A DNA stretch of 64,000 nt from Achromobacter sp. AONIH1 (GTDB taxonomy: Bacteria; Pseudomonadota; Gammaproteobacteria; Burkholderiales; Burkholderiaceae_B): the NCBI RefSeq assembly GCF_002902905.1, contig NZ_CP026124.1, positions 3,658,001 to 3,722,000 of the forward strand. Direction: 5' to 3'. Shown here piece by piece: positions 25,805 to 34,618 of this stretch. Made by a program: the position numbers and the translations under genes. The notes below the pieces were generated by a model. It made no database searches and was not told where the DNA came from. It was given only the letters and a program-made list of their open reading frames with translations. Within the stretch, counting starts at the first letter, position 1, and every line of letters starts with the position of its first letter.

Positions 25805-26401
25805 ATGTTCGATTCTCTTCCCATGTTCCGCCGCGCCGGCCTGGCCGCCGCGACCATCAGCGTCGCCGGCCTGCTCTTCGCCGGCTGCACGACCACCACG
25901 CCGACTTCATCGGCCACGCCCGCCGAGCAGCGCAAGTCGCTCAGCAGCGCGGCCGACGAGACCTTGGGCAAGCTCTACCAGGCGTCGCCGCAGTCGAAGG
26001 AGTTGGTGGCGCGCGCCAAGGGCGTGCTGATATTCCCGGACGTGCTGAGCGGCAGCTTCATCATCGGCGCCGAGCACGGCAAGGGCGTGCTGCGCGTGGG
26101 CGGCGCCAATGCCGGCTACTACAGCACCACCGCCGGCTCGATCGGCTTCCAGGCCGGCGCGCAGTCCAAGGCCATGGTGTTGCTGTTCATGACGCAAGGC
26201 GCGTTGGACAAGTTCCGTAACAGCAGCGGTTGGACCGTTGGGGCCGACGCGACTGTCGCGGTGGTGGATATCGGCGCGAATGGCCGCATCGACACCAACA
26301 CGGCGCAGCAGCCGGTGGTGGGCTTCGTGATGAACAATGGCGGGCTGATGGCCGGTGTGTCGCTGGCCGGCACGAAGATATCCAAGATCGACGGACTGTG
26401 A
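25805..26401 (+). CDS. YSC84/SYLF-domain lipoprotein
   Basis: The product is a 198-residue outer-membrane or periplasmic lipoprotein. Its signal peptide ends in the lipobox LLFAGC (Cys28), followed by a SYLF/YSC84-like domain (KGVLIFPDVLSGSFIIGAEHGKGVLRVGG, split over two strands, and GGLMAGVSLAGTKIS). In eukaryotes the domain binds lipids; the bacterial role is unclear. ATG 25805 follows AAGGAG. It ends in a triple hairpin that serves as terminator. Confidence 0.88.
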   Translation: MFDSLPMFRRAGLAAATISVAGLLFAGCTTTTPTSSATPAEQRKSLSSAADETLGKLYQASPQSKELVARAKGVLIFPDVLSGSFIIGAEHGKGVLRVGGANAGYYSTTAGSIGFQAGAQSKAMVLLFMTQGALDKFRNSSGWTVGADATVAVVDIGANGRIDTNTAQQPVVGFVMNNGGLMAGVSLAGTKISKIDGL

Positions 26402-26451
26402 TCCTTGACCGGCGCCATGGGCGCCGGACCGCCCGCGCTGCGCGGGCAGCA

Positions 26452-26475
26452 GCGGCCGGCTTTGCCGGCCGCTTT
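26452..26475. terminator. Last of three stacked hairpins, terminator
   Basis: GCGGCCGGC (26452-26460) pairs with GCCGGCCGC (26464-26472), then TTTCC. Two more hairpins (around 26409-26427 and 26431-26447) precede it. Together they separate the YSC84 gene from the convergent small gene. Confidence 0.7.
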
Positions 26476-26480
26476 CCATT

Positions 26481-26714
26481 TCAAAGCATGGCGGCGTCGC
26501 CGCCCTGGCGCACGGCTTGCGCGCGCGCGATCTCGGCGGCTTCGATTTCAGGATCCAGGCCGCGCCAGCGCAGGATGCGGCCGCGCGATTCCTCGGGCTC
26601 CCATCCCAGCAGGCCGTAGCGCGTGATCTCGGTTTCGCCGGAGGCGAACTCCACTTCGAAATATCCCTGGCGGTCGGGCAGCGCGCCGCCGGGGAACCAG
26701 TCGGTTTCGGGCAT
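26481..26714 (-). CDS. Small conserved-looking hypothetical protein (77 aa)
   Basis: From ATG 26714 (AAGGAG upstream) the product is 77 residues, soluble, starting MPETDWFPGGALPDRQGYFE. It continues VEFASGETEITRYGLLGWEP and ends in a charged helix. The two Trp-containing turns and the good ribosome site support a real gene. I do not recognise a family. It is followed by the lipoprotein terminator and preceded by a non-coding stretch of 119 bases before the Lrp-type gene. Confidence 0.65.
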   Translation of the reverse strand: MPETDWFPGGALPDRQGYFEVEFASGETEITRYGLLGWEPEESRGRILRWRGLDPEIEAAEIARAQAVRQGGDAAML

Positions 26715-26833
26715 GGTGTGCTCCTTGGGTGGCGTTGGGAAACGGCGCCTGCCGGCGGCGGGCGCCATGCGCCTTCATTGTGCGGGGCATGGCGGCATCC
26801 CGCAAGCCGCGCGGCGTATGGGTTTGCGCGGGT

Positions 26834-27304
26834 TTAGGCCAGCGGCACCGCGGTGGTGTAGAGCACCTGCTTGAGCGCGAAGCTGGAGCGGATGCTGGCC
26901 ACGCCGGGGATGCGCGTGATGTGCTCGACGATCAGCCGTTCCAGCGCGTCCACGTCGGGCACCAGCGCGCGCACCAGGTAGTCGGCGTCGCCCGACATCA
27001 GGTAGCACTCCATGATCTCCGGCAGCACCGCGATCTCGCGCTCGAACACGTCCAGGGCGGCCTTGCGCTGCTTGTCCAGCGAGATCTGGATGAACACGTT
27101 GACCTTCAGGCCCAGCTTGCGCGCGTTCAGCAGCGTGACGCGGCGGTCGATCAGGCCCTCGGTTTCCAGGCGCCGCACCCGGGCCAGACAGGGCGAGGCC
27201 GACAGATTGACCCGGGCGGCCAGTTCCACATTGGTCAGGCGCGCGTCGCGCTGAAGTTCGTTCAGGATCCGGATGTCGGTGGCGTCCAGGTTGATGTCCA
27301 GCAT
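26834..27304 (-). CDS. Lrp/AsnC-family transcriptional regulator
   Basis: The 156-residue protein has the AsnC-type helix-turn-helix ([42 protein letters not shown]) and a C-terminal RAM domain that binds amino acids ([24 protein letters not shown]). The start is ATG 27304; the same frame continues open far upstream, but that is antisense to the EamA gene. It diverges from the EamA exporter with a 159-base gap containing a GGTTAACC palindrome. Control of that exporter in response to an amino acid is the simplest guess. Confidence 0.93.
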   Translation of the reverse strand: MLDINLDATDIRILNELQRDARLTNVELAARVNLSASPCLARVRRLETEGLIDRRVTLLNARKLGLKVNVFIQISLDKQRKAALDVFEREIAVLPEIMECYLMSGDADYLVRALVPDVDALERLIVEHITRIPGVASIRSSFALKQVLYTTAVPLA

Positions 27305-27463
27305 GAATGACCTATGAAAAAGGGATAGTCGATTGGTTTGTGCTGAGTATGCCTGTGGTTGCGGTAAATTGAAGTCAATAATGCTGGGGTTAACCCTATA
27401 GACTTTCGCCTTCTTCGGCAAAAGGGCCGAGGCACGGAATAAACAGCGGTAAATCAGGCAGCA

Positions 27464-28375
27464 ATGAGTCAGTACAGCAGCATGCGCGGTTTTCTGCCCC
27501 TGGTGGGCGCGGTGATGATCTGGGGCGGCAACTGGCCCGTCATGAAGCTGGGGCTGGACCACATGAGTCCGCTCTGGCTGGCGGCCAGCCGCTTCGGCTC
27601 GGCGGCGCTGATCAGCGCGCTGGTGTTGGGGCTGATGGGCCGGTTGCGGCCGCCGACGCGGCAGGAGTGGCCGCTGGTCGCCGGCGTGGCGCTGCTGCAG
27701 ATGGGCGCGTTCACGGCGTTGGCGCTGTGGGCCTTGCAGTATGTGGCGCCCGGCCGCGCCTCGGTGATCGCCTACGCCACGTCGATCTGGGTCATCCCGC
27801 TGTCCGCGCTGGTGCTGAAGGAACGCCTTTCCGCCGCGCAGTGGCTGGCCACGCTGCTGAGCTACGCGGGCATCGGCGTGATCGTGGCGCCCGCTTTCAG
27901 CCCCTGGCAGGCGCACACGGTGATCGGGTTGGTCATGCTGCTGGGCGCCTCGTTCGCCTGGGCCTGCAACATCATCCAGCTGCGCGGCAATCGCCATGTG
28001 CGGCTGGGCGCCGACATGATTCCCTGGCAGACCGGCATCGCGACCGTGCCGCTGGCCGCGCTGGCTTGCCTGCGCGACGGCGCGCCGGCTTTCCTGGCCG
28101 TGCCGGACGCCTGGCCCGTGATCTTCTACACCGGGCCGCTGGCGACGGCGCTGACCTTCATCGTGGTGCTGGGCATGACGCAGAAGCTGCCGCCTGTGGC
28201 CACGTCCATCGCCATGCTGTGCGTGCCGGTGATTGGCCTGGTCGTGTCCTCGCTGGTATTCCACGAGCGCATCTCCGCCGATCTGGCCCTGGGCCTGGGA
28301 CTCATCGCGCTCAGCGTGGCGGCCTCGGCGGTGGCCTCGCGGCTGAAGCGCCCGCTGGCGCTGCGCGCGTCATGA
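27464..28375 (+). CDS. EamA/DMT-family inner-membrane transporter
   Basis: This 303-residue protein has ten predicted membrane segments arranged as two EamA repeats. It starts [20 protein letters not shown] and includes the conserved [18 protein letters not shown] and [19 protein letters not shown]. The family exports amino acids and metabolites. The Lrp/AsnC regulator next door suggests an amino-acid substrate. No ribosome site is strong. Confidence 0.9.
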   Translation: MSQYSSMRGFLPLVGAVMIWGGNWPVMKLGLDHMSPLWLAASRFGSAALISALVLGLMGRLRPPTRQEWPLVAGVALLQMGAFTALALWALQYVAPGRASVIAYATSIWVIPLSALVLKERLSAAQWLATLLSYAGIGVIVAPAFSPWQAHTVIGLVMLLGASFAWACNIIQLRGNRHVRLGADMIPWQTGIATVPLAALACLRDGAPAFLAVPDAWPVIFYTGPLATALTFIVVLGMTQKLPPVATSIAMLCVPVIGLVVSSLVFHERISADLALGLGLIALSVAASAVASRLKRPLALRAS

Positions 28376-28447
28376 GGGCAGGGCTCGCCGCTGGCGCCGT
28401 GCTATCGTTGAACCCGGCGACAGCGAGTTTGAATCAGAGAGTACGGC

Positions 28448-28672
28448 ATGGCATTGCATCGTTTCCAGAAGGGTGAATTGGGCCATTGGCTGCGCACGGT
28501 CGCGGACAATGCGCAGCCGGGCGCCGCGCAGGCGGAAATTCCCGCCGACATCGCCCAGGCGCTCCAGACCTTGCGCTGCATCGAGGCCGATGACGACGGC
28601 CGCTGGCGCATCACCGACAAGGGCCTGCTGGCCCTGCGCATGGAAGAGCCCGGCGCCATCCATCTGCGCTGA
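28448..28672 (+). CDS. Small hypothetical protein with winged-helix-like end (74 aa)
   Basis: The product begins MALHRFQKGELGHWLRTVAD and ends with DGRWRITDKGLLALRMEEPG, a turn and helix reminiscent of a winged-helix wing. It contains no cysteine pair or membrane segment. An AGAGAG site precedes ATG 28448. It may be the last gene of the EamA transcript (72 bases after it). The function is unknown. Confidence 0.6.
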   Translation: MALHRFQKGELGHWLRTVADNAQPGAAQAEIPADIAQALQTLRCIEADDDGRWRITDKGLLALRMEEPGAIHLR

Positions 28673-28950
28673 CGCGGCGCGTCGGCGCGCGCCGAAATTC
28701 CAAAGAATCTTGCGAATGTTTTCCCGGAAGGCGGCAAGGCTGCGGCCTTTGCGCGCGCGCCCGCGCGGCATGCGGGAATCTCCTGAGATGGAATAGGCGA
28801 TTTCGCGCCCCGTCGCGGTATCGCCGCGCGCGCGGCACCGGTAAGATGAACTCGCGTGACGTTTGCAGGTCTATTCATACGAGCGGGCTTTCTGCACCCG
28901 CCGCGTCACGCGTGGTTCACGCGTTTAGGTAACCGACTGGGAGGTAACAC

Positions 28951-29163
28951 ATGCAGCATCGTGACCAGGAAGTACTGATCGACGTTTCCACAGCGGCCAT
29001 GGATACCGGCGGATATGGCGTATTGCTGACGGTAACGGCCGAGGGCGGCACCGAAGTGGATGCCGCATTTTCCCACTTGGGCAACTGCGCCTCGTTGGAC
29101 GAGGCACGTGATCGCGCGGAACTGTTCGCGCAGAACTGGGTCGAGGAAAACATCTTCCGCTAG
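28951..29163 (+). CDS. Small hypothetical protein (70 aa)
   Basis: A strong ribosome site (GGGAGGT) precedes ATG 28951. The product MQHRDQEVLIDVSTAAMDTG, then GYGVLLTVTAEGGTEVDAAFSHLGN and an acidic helix ending ENIFR, looks like a compact beta-strand plus helix domain. I do not recognise it. The upstream interval 28673-28950 has only small inverted repeats. Confidence 0.65.
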   Translation: MQHRDQEVLIDVSTAAMDTGGYGVLLTVTAEGGTEVDAAFSHLGNCASLDEARDRAELFAQNWVEENIFR

Positions 29164-29316
29164 CGCGGAAACCATGCAGAAGGGAGTTCGTAGCCGTATC
29201 GGTCTGTGTGGTCATGGCGCTTGGCTATAGGCGCGGTGAAAAGAATGCAGCGAAAATTTCGGTTATCGTCGCTGCTCCATAACATGAGGCTCCGTTGGAG
29301 CCCGCGCCGTTCCAAG

Positions 29317-30420
29317 ATGGCAGCCGCACAGACCAACTCCACGCTCGCAGCCGGCATTCGCGCGCTGCGCGCGCATTTCGATTCAGTGATCCTGCCCATG
29401 TGGATGGGACCGGGCTTCAACCAGGCGCTCGGGCTACCCTTCGAATCACTGGATGCCGCTTCCGGGAATCCGCTGCCCGCCGAACGTTATCGCGCGATGG
29501 CGTGCGCGCGCCAGCTCTACGTGTACGCCGAGGCGTCGGGGGCCGACGCGGCCGCGCATGCCGACCGCCTGTTCGAGTCCCTGTGCGCCCATTTCCAGGA
29601 TGCGCGCGGCGGCTGGCGCTACAGCGTGGACGCGCAGGCGCGTCCGTTGGACGAGACCCAGGATCTCTATACCCACGCCTTCATCGTGTTCGCCTGCGCC
29701 GCGTATTTCCGGCGCTCGCGCAACGCCGGGGCGCGCAAGCTCATGCTGGGCGCGGCGGAAACCATCGAGGCCCGCTTCAAGCGGCCCGACGGTCTGTACG
29801 AAGCGGCTGTCGCTTCGGACTGGAGCCGCGCGCTGCGCGGCCCGGCCCAGAATCCCATGATGCATCTGACCGAAGCCTACCTGGCCGCCGCGCAGGTGGC
29901 CGAACCGGCGTTGTTCGCGCAGCGGCTGCGCGCGCTGGCGCAGGGCATCTCCCAGCATTTCGTGCATGCGCCCACGCAGTGCGTGTCCGAGGCGCCGCAG
30001 GGAACCCCGGACAACCGGCATGAACCCGGCCATCAGTTTGAATGGCTGTCCCTGGTGCGCGGCGCGACCGAAGTGTTTGACGGACTCGAACTGGCCGAGA
30101 GCCTGCCGCGCGCCGCGCAGTGGGCGCGCCGCCATGGCGTCGACGCCATGGGCGTGCGCGCCGCGCTGGCGGAAAACGGCGCGGTGCGCGACGACACTCG
30201 CCGCATCTGGGCGCAGGCGGAGTATCTGCGCATGCTGGCGGTGCTGGGCGAGCGCGAAGCGCTGGCCGGGGCGCTCGATGGCTTCCGCGCCCGGTTCCTG
30301 CATGCCGGCGGCTGGTACGAGTGCCTGGATGCTCAGGGAGCGGTGGCGCGCGGCGATATGCCGTCGACCTCGCCATACCACCTGGCGACCTGCCTGGCGG
30401 CGCTGTCAGAAGCGGGCTGA
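29317..30420 (+). CDS. N-acylglucosamine 2-epimerase / mannose isomerase family protein
   Basis: The 367-residue protein has the alpha6/alpha6-barrel pattern of the AGE superfamily. Conserved His-containing segments include ETQDLYTHAFIVFACAAYFR, PMMHLTEAYLAA, EPGHQFEWLSLV and STSPYHLATCLAAL. Members isomerise or epimerise sugars (for example mannose to fructose). ATG 29317 was chosen because homology begins shortly after it; the frame is open further upstream to 29206. No sugar genes flank it, so the substrate is unknown. Confidence 0.88.
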   Translation: MAAAQTNSTLAAGIRALRAHFDSVILPMWMGPGFNQALGLPFESLDAASGNPLPAERYRAMACARQLYVYAEASGADAAAHADRLFESLCAHFQDARGGWRYSVDAQARPLDETQDLYTHAFIVFACAAYFRRSRNAGARKLMLGAAETIEARFKRPDGLYEAAVASDWSRALRGPAQNPMMHLTEAYLAAAQVAEPALFAQRLRALAQGISQHFVHAPTQCVSEAPQGTPDNRHEPGHQFEWLSLVRGATEVFDGLELAESLPRAAQWARRHGVDAMGVRAALAENGAVRDDTRRIWAQAEYLRMLAVLGEREALAGALDGFRARFLHAGGWYECLDAQGAVARGDMPSTSPYHLATCLAALSEAG

Positions 30421-30433
30421 TGCGTGCTGATGC

Positions 30434-30475
30434 GGGCCATATGGGGCCATATGGGGCTGATGTGGGGCTGATGTG
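30434..30475. repeat. Tandem short repeats after the AGE gene
   Basis: Two copies of GGGCCATATG (30434-30443, 30444-30453) are followed directly by two copies of GGGCTGATGTG (30454-30464, 30465-30475). They begin 14 bases after the stop codon. Such tandem duplications suggest replication slippage. Confidence 0.8.
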
Positions 30476-30664
30476 GAGTGTGGCATCCACGTTGACTTCG
30501 TCGGAGCGGACCCGGCGATCCTGCGTAGCGCCTTGCGCGGATTGCGCTGACTGTCCGATTTCTGCACATATTTCCCACTCATTCTTGCTTCGTTAACAAT
30601 TTTTTGCGAAGAACATTGGTGAAATCCCTTACAATTTCGTAACTAAGTTTGTGGGGAAGCATCA

Positions 30665-30880
30665 ATGAGCGTTATGTGCTTGGCTTGCCAACGCATTAAC
30701 CCTGGCCTGGCCGGCGTCGCGCCGCACGCGCAGCTCGGCCACCAAGGATTCACCAACCCGACGCAGCGTGGCCGCGAGGAAAGCCGCGAGGATCATTTCC
30801 GCTGCCTGAGCTGCGGCGCCAAATGGTTGCGCGAAACGGACAAATGGGGCGTGGACCTGGGCTTCAAGCTCGCGCCCTGA
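30665..30880 (+). CDS. Small zinc-ribbon-like protein (71 aa)
   Basis: Two CxxC pairs (Cys5/Cys8 in VMCLACQR and Cys47/Cys50 in FRCLSCGAKW) frame a 38-residue insert rich in Gly, His and Gln, then a short C-terminal tail. This is the pattern of a zinc ribbon and suggests nucleic-acid or protein binding. The upstream A/T-rich region includes TACAAT (30630-30635) as a possible -10. A hairpin follows. No family assignment is possible. Confidence 0.7.
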   Translation: MSVMCLACQRINPGLAGVAPHAQLGHQGFTNPTQRGREESREDHFRCLSCGAKWLRETDKWGVDLGFKLAP

Positions 30881-30906
30881 TTTTCCACGGTGGCATCGAA
30901 GGAACC

Positions 30907-30928
30907 AGCCCCTTGCGAGGGGCTTTAT
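30907..30928 (+). terminator. Terminator after the zinc-ribbon gene
   Basis: AGCCCCT (30907-30913) pairs with AGGGGCT (30918-30924) on a TGCG loop, followed by TTAT. It separates this gene from the convergent LysR gene. Confidence 0.7.
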
Positions 30929-30986
30929 CACGTCTGGCGGCCGCGCCGCAGGCGCGGCAGAGGGGGCGGGCGAGGAGCAGGGAGGC

Positions 30987-31916
30987 CTAGCCTCCTGCCG
31001 CCGCCACGTCCGGATCCGCGCCGGCGGTATCCAGCAGCCATTTCCTGAAGCAGGCCAGCGCGTAGTGGTCGCGCCGCTGTGGCGGCGCGCAGAGATGGTA
31101 GCCGCGGGCGATGCGCGCCTGCAGCCCGGGGAAGGGCGCGGCGACGCGGCCGGCCAGCAGATCATCGCGCACCAGGCAGCGCTGCAGCACGGCGATGCCC
31201 ATGTCCGCCATCACGGCCCGCACCAGCAGCGAGACCTGATCGAAGCCGCTGGCCAGCTTCAGTCGCTCGCGCGGCGCGCCGACGGCGCTGAACCATTGCG
31301 CCCAGTTCTCCACGCCATTGCCGTGATAGAGCAGCGGCTCGCCCAGCAGGCCGGCGGGCGTGTCCCACATGCCTTGTGACCGCCGCGCGACCAGGCGCGC
31401 GGGATGGCAGATGACCACCATTTCGCGGCCGATCACGTAGTCGGCCTGCCAGCCGGGCCATTGGTCCCGCTCGCCCGAGAGAATGCTGGCGTCGGGCGTG
31501 GCGCCGGAAAAATCCTCGTCGCGCCGGTATGGCGCGAAGCTCAGCTGGATCTCGGGGTGACGCTGATGGAAGTCGGACAGGCGCGGCATCAGCCAGGCGC
31601 TGGCCAGCGTCGGCACGCTGGACAGCGTCAATTGCAGCCGGCGGTCCTGCGCGCGCAATCCGGCGCTCAGGGTTTCGATGGCGCGCAGCGGTTCCTGGGC
31701 GCCGTCATAGAGCTTGCGGCCAGTGTCGGTCAGCGTCAGACCGTGCGCGTTGCGGCGCATCAGCGGCTGGCCGAAATGCGCCTCCAGGCGCGAGATCGCC
31801 CGGCTGACCGCGCCCTGGGTCACGCACAGCGCCTCGGCGGCCTGGGTGAAGCTGCCCAGGCGGGCCGCCGTGACGAAGGCATGCAGCTCCGACATGGAAG
31901 GCGAATGCAGACGCAT
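30987..31916 (-). CDS. LysR-family transcriptional regulator
   Basis: The 309-residue regulator has the LysR helix-turn-helix (SELHAFVTAARLGSFTQAAEAL, then CVTQGAVSRAISRLEAHFGQPL) and a type 2 periplasmic-binding effector domain. The start is ATG 31916 (MRLHSPSMSELHAF). Upstream codons in the same frame lack a ribosome site. It diverges from a Bug receptor and an N-formylglutamate amidohydrolase-like gene, its probable targets. Confidence 0.92.
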   Translation of the reverse strand: MRLHSPSMSELHAFVTAARLGSFTQAAEALCVTQGAVSRAISRLEAHFGQPLMRRNAHGLTLTDTGRKLYDGAQEPLRAIETLSAGLRAQDRRLQLTLSSVPTLASAWLMPRLSDFHQRHPEIQLSFAPYRRDEDFSGATPDASILSGERDQWPGWQADYVIGREMVVICHPARLVARRSQGMWDTPAGLLGEPLLYHGNGVENWAQWFSAVGAPRERLKLASGFDQVSLLVRAVMADMGIAVLQRCLVRDDLLAGRVAAPFPGLQARIARGYHLCAPPQRRDHYALACFRKWLLDTAGADPDVAAAGG

Positions 31917-32038
31917 CGGGCGATCTCTTGCATGATCTTTGGTAATGAAGGCGTGCAATATAGTCGTTTGAAAGGCGACCGTAAAGTTCGGACACTGGCG
32001 GCCTGCAACGACCACGTCACTTTCCCGGAGTAGCCCTC

Positions 32039-33028
32039 ATGTCCCGCCGCCTTTCCGGCCGGTTCGCGCGCGTCGCGCTCGCCGGCATCATCGCCACGCT
32101 GACCTTTGCCGGCGCCGCCCGCGCCGCCGACTATCCCACCCGGCCGATCAAGCTGGTGGTGCCCTTCGCCGCAGGCGGTTCCACTGACATCGTGGCGCGC
32201 CTGGTGGCCGAGTACGCAGGCCGCGACCTGAAGCAGACCATCGTGGTCGAGAACAAGGCCGGCGCCGGCGGCTCGCTCGGCATGGAGCAGGTCGCCCGCT
32301 CGACGCCGGATGGCTACACCATCGGCATGGCGACGATGAGCACGCACGGTTCCAACCCCGCCGTCTACCGCAAGATGAACTACGACCCGGTCAAGGACTT
32401 CGCGCCGATCGGCAACGTGCTGGCCGTGCCCAGCATCTTCGCGGTCAATCCGCAGATCCCGGTCAAGAACATGGCCGAGTTCGTGGCGCTGGCCAAGGCT
32501 TCGCCCGACAAGTACAGCTTCGCCTCGCCCGGCGTGGGTTCGCTGGGCCACGTGAACATCGAGAACTTCATGATGCTGGCCGGCATGAAGCTGCTGCACG
32601 TGCCGTATCGCGGCGCGGGTCCGGCGCTCAACGACGTGATGGGCGGCCAGGTGGACGCCATCACCGACAACCTGTCCTCGACCCTGCCGCAGGTCGCCGG
32701 CGGCAAGCTGCGCGCGTTGGCCGTGCTGGGCGCGCAGCGTTCGCCCTTGCTGCCGGACGTGCCCACCTACATCGAGCTGGGCTATCCCGATATGGGCACG
32801 GGCGGCTGGTTCGGCCTGGTGGCGCCGGCCGGCACGCCGCCGGCCGTGATCGAACGCCTGAACCAGGCGGTGCGCGCGGCGATGGATAATGCGGAATTCC
32901 GCAAGAAGGCGGAGGACGTGGGCGGCACGCTGATGCCGACCACACCGCAGGAGTTCCAGGCCCAGATCAACGAGGCCCTGGCCCGTTACGCCAAGGTGGC
33001 CAAGGCCGCCAACATCCAGGCAGACTGA
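32039..33028 (+). CDS. Bug/TctC-family periplasmic substrate-binding protein
   Basis: The 329-residue Bug receptor has a Sec signal (LAGIIATLTFAGAARA) and the mature start ADYPTRPIKLVVPFAAGGSTDIVAR (written here in family style), then LLHVPYRGAGPALNDVMGGQVD. It binds a small carboxylate or amide. It is the first gene of a two-gene operon with the N-formylglutamate amidohydrolase-like gene, which starts 2 bases after its stop. No membrane transporter gene is adjacent. Confidence 0.93.
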   Translation: MSRRLSGRFARVALAGIIATLTFAGAARAADYPTRPIKLVVPFAAGGSTDIVARLVAEYAGRDLKQTIVVENKAGAGGSLGMEQVARSTPDGYTIGMATMSTHGSNPAVYRKMNYDPVKDFAPIGNVLAVPSIFAVNPQIPVKNMAEFVALAKASPDKYSFASPGVGSLGHVNIENFMMLAGMKLLHVPYRGAGPALNDVMGGQVDAITDNLSSTLPQVAGGKLRALAVLGAQRSPLLPDVPTYIELGYPDMGTGGWFGLVAPAGTPPAVIERLNQAVRAAMDNAEFRKKAEDVGGTLMPTTPQEFQAQINEALARYAKVAKAANIQAD

Positions 33029-33030
33029 CG

Positions 33031-33909
33031 ATGACGCAAGCCGATTTCCAGCCCGTATCCGTATTCGAACCCGCTGTCGCGGCGTTGCCGCTGGTCTGTG
33101 ATTCGCCGCACAGCGGCGAGACGTATCCGGCGGATTTCGGTGCCGCGGCTTCGCTGGCGCAGCTGCGCCAGGGCGAGGACACGCATGTGGACGCGCTGTG
33201 GTCGGCGGCGCCAGCGCTGGGCGCGACCCTGGTCGCCGCCAATTTTCCGCGCGTGTACATCGATCCCAATCGCACGCTGCGCGACCTGGATCCCGAGCTG
33301 TTGGCCGAACCCTGGCCCGGGCCGCTGGAGCCCGGTGAAAAGACGCGATTGGGCAAGGGGTTGATCTGGCGCCGCATGGACAAGGCCACGCCGATCTACG
33401 ACCGCAAGCTCACGCTCGCCGAGGTGCGCCATCGCATCCAGGCCTATTACGAGCCCTATCATGCGGCCCTGTCGCGCGCGATCGGCGATACCGTGCGGCG
33501 CTTCGGCGCCGTCTGGCACCTGAACCTGCATTCCATGCCCAACGACGCCTATGAGCGGCTGGGCCGGACCAGTCCGCATCCCTTGGCCGACTTCGTGCTG
33601 GGCGATCGCGACGGCAGTACGTGCGAACCGGCGTTCATCGCCCTGATCGAGACCGCCTTGCGCGCCAAGGGCTATACCGTTGCGCGCAACGATCCCTACA
33701 AGGGCGTGCAGCTGATCGCGCAGATCGGCCAGCCCGCGCTGAACCGTCACAGCCTGCAGGTCGAGATCCGCCGCCCGCTGTATATGGACGAGGCCAGCCG
33801 CGAGCGCAACGAAGGTTTCGAAGCGCTGCGCGCGGACCTGACCGACGTGCTGTCGCAAACCGCCGCCTATGTGCGCGAGCGCATCACCGCGACGGAATCG
33901 ACAAAATAG
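33031..33909 (+). CDS. N-formylglutamate amidohydrolase family protein
   Basis: The 292-residue enzyme of the HutG/N-formylglutamate deformylase family shows DSPHSGETYPADFG, EDTHVDALW, VYIDPNRTLRD, WHLNLHSMP and LQVEIRRPLYMDE. These contain the expected metal-binding and catalytic His, Glu and Asp residues. The family hydrolyses N-formyl amino acids as in histidine breakdown, but no other hut genes are near. Position after a Bug receptor suggests that it acts on the imported ligand. A strong terminator follows. Confidence 0.9.
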   Translation: MTQADFQPVSVFEPAVAALPLVCDSPHSGETYPADFGAAASLAQLRQGEDTHVDALWSAAPALGATLVAANFPRVYIDPNRTLRDLDPELLAEPWPGPLEPGEKTRLGKGLIWRRMDKATPIYDRKLTLAEVRHRIQAYYEPYHAALSRAIGDTVRRFGAVWHLNLHSMPNDAYERLGRTSPHPLADFVLGDRDGSTCEPAFIALIETALRAKGYTVARNDPYKGVQLIAQIGQPALNRHSLQVEIRRPLYMDEASRERNEGFEALRADLTDVLSQTAAYVRERITATESTK

Positions 33910-33948
33910 AAAATACGCCGCGATGGCGGTTCCTCAAGGCGGCAAGAG

Positions 33949-33979
33949 CGGCGTTGACGCATGTCAACGCCGTTTTTAT
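33949..33979 (+). terminator. Intrinsic terminator
   Basis: A 10-bp stem, CGGCGTTGAC (33949-33958) with GTCAACGCCG (33963-33972), closes on GCAT and is followed by TTTTTATT. It ends the Bug-amidohydrolase operon. Confidence 0.92.
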
Positions 33980-34103
33980 TGGCGCTGGCAAGATGGGTCC
34001 CCCTGTGCCAGCGGCGGCTGCTTAAGTTTCAGCCGCGTCCGCCGTTGTCGTAGGACAGCAGCGTGTCGCGGTGCGACCGCGCCATAAGAGACAAGGAACC
34101 GGC

Positions 34104-34454
34104 ATGGCCGAGAAGATCATCAACGGATTTTCAGTGGTGGCGTATGCGACGCAACCCGAGGGACGCGTGCCCGCGCGCGCGTTTCTGGAGACGCGGCGCC
34201 TGCCCGTTAAACCGCCCAAGGACGCCGTGAAACCGTCCAAGGACGCCGCGAAGGCGCAGGCGGAAAAGGCGGCGCAGCAGGAAGGCGAAGAGCCGCAGGA
34301 TCAGGCGCCCGAGCAGGAAGGGCCGCAGCCTTTCGAGATCTTCATCAGCCGGCGCTTTCGCAGCACGGTCGAGGCGATGTCGGCCGCGCGCAACGCGCTG
34401 GACCGCGTCAAGAGCGTGGACGCGGAAGGCGTGCCCGACCACCTGCCGGAGTAG
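34104..34454 (+). CDS. Hypothetical protein with Lys/Pro/Glu-rich linker (116 aa)
   Basis: The 116-residue product has an N-terminal part (MAEKIINGFSVVAYATQPEG), a charged repeat-like centre (KPPKDAVKPSKDAAK), an acidic Gln/Glu stretch, and a C-terminal folded part (PFEIFISRRFRSTVEAMSAARNALDRV). The ribosome site AAGGAA is good. The repeat KP(P/S)KDA occurs twice. The design suggests a small adaptor with a disordered middle. Not recognised. Confidence 0.65.
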   Translation: MAEKIINGFSVVAYATQPEGRVPARAFLETRRLPVKPPKDAVKPSKDAAKAQAEKAAQQEGEEPQDQAPEQEGPQPFEIFISRRFRSTVEAMSAARNALDRVKSVDAEGVPDHLPE

Positions 34455-34618
34455 GCCGCGCGCCGCGCCGGCGGCGTTGCCGCCGGCATTCCGATGGCGC
34501 CGCGCGCCACCGGTCACATATTGTTATCCCGACTTTGTATTTGTCCTGGCCCTTGGCGCAGACGGATGATGCCGCATGGCAAGCATCGCCATTCACAGTC
34601 TGCTCATAAGGAAGGTTG

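Noticed and set aside
27305..28264. Upstream extension of the Lrp-type regulator (476 codons in total)
   Set aside because: The first 320 codons are antisense to the EamA gene and lack family likeness; the regulator is complete from ATG 27304.
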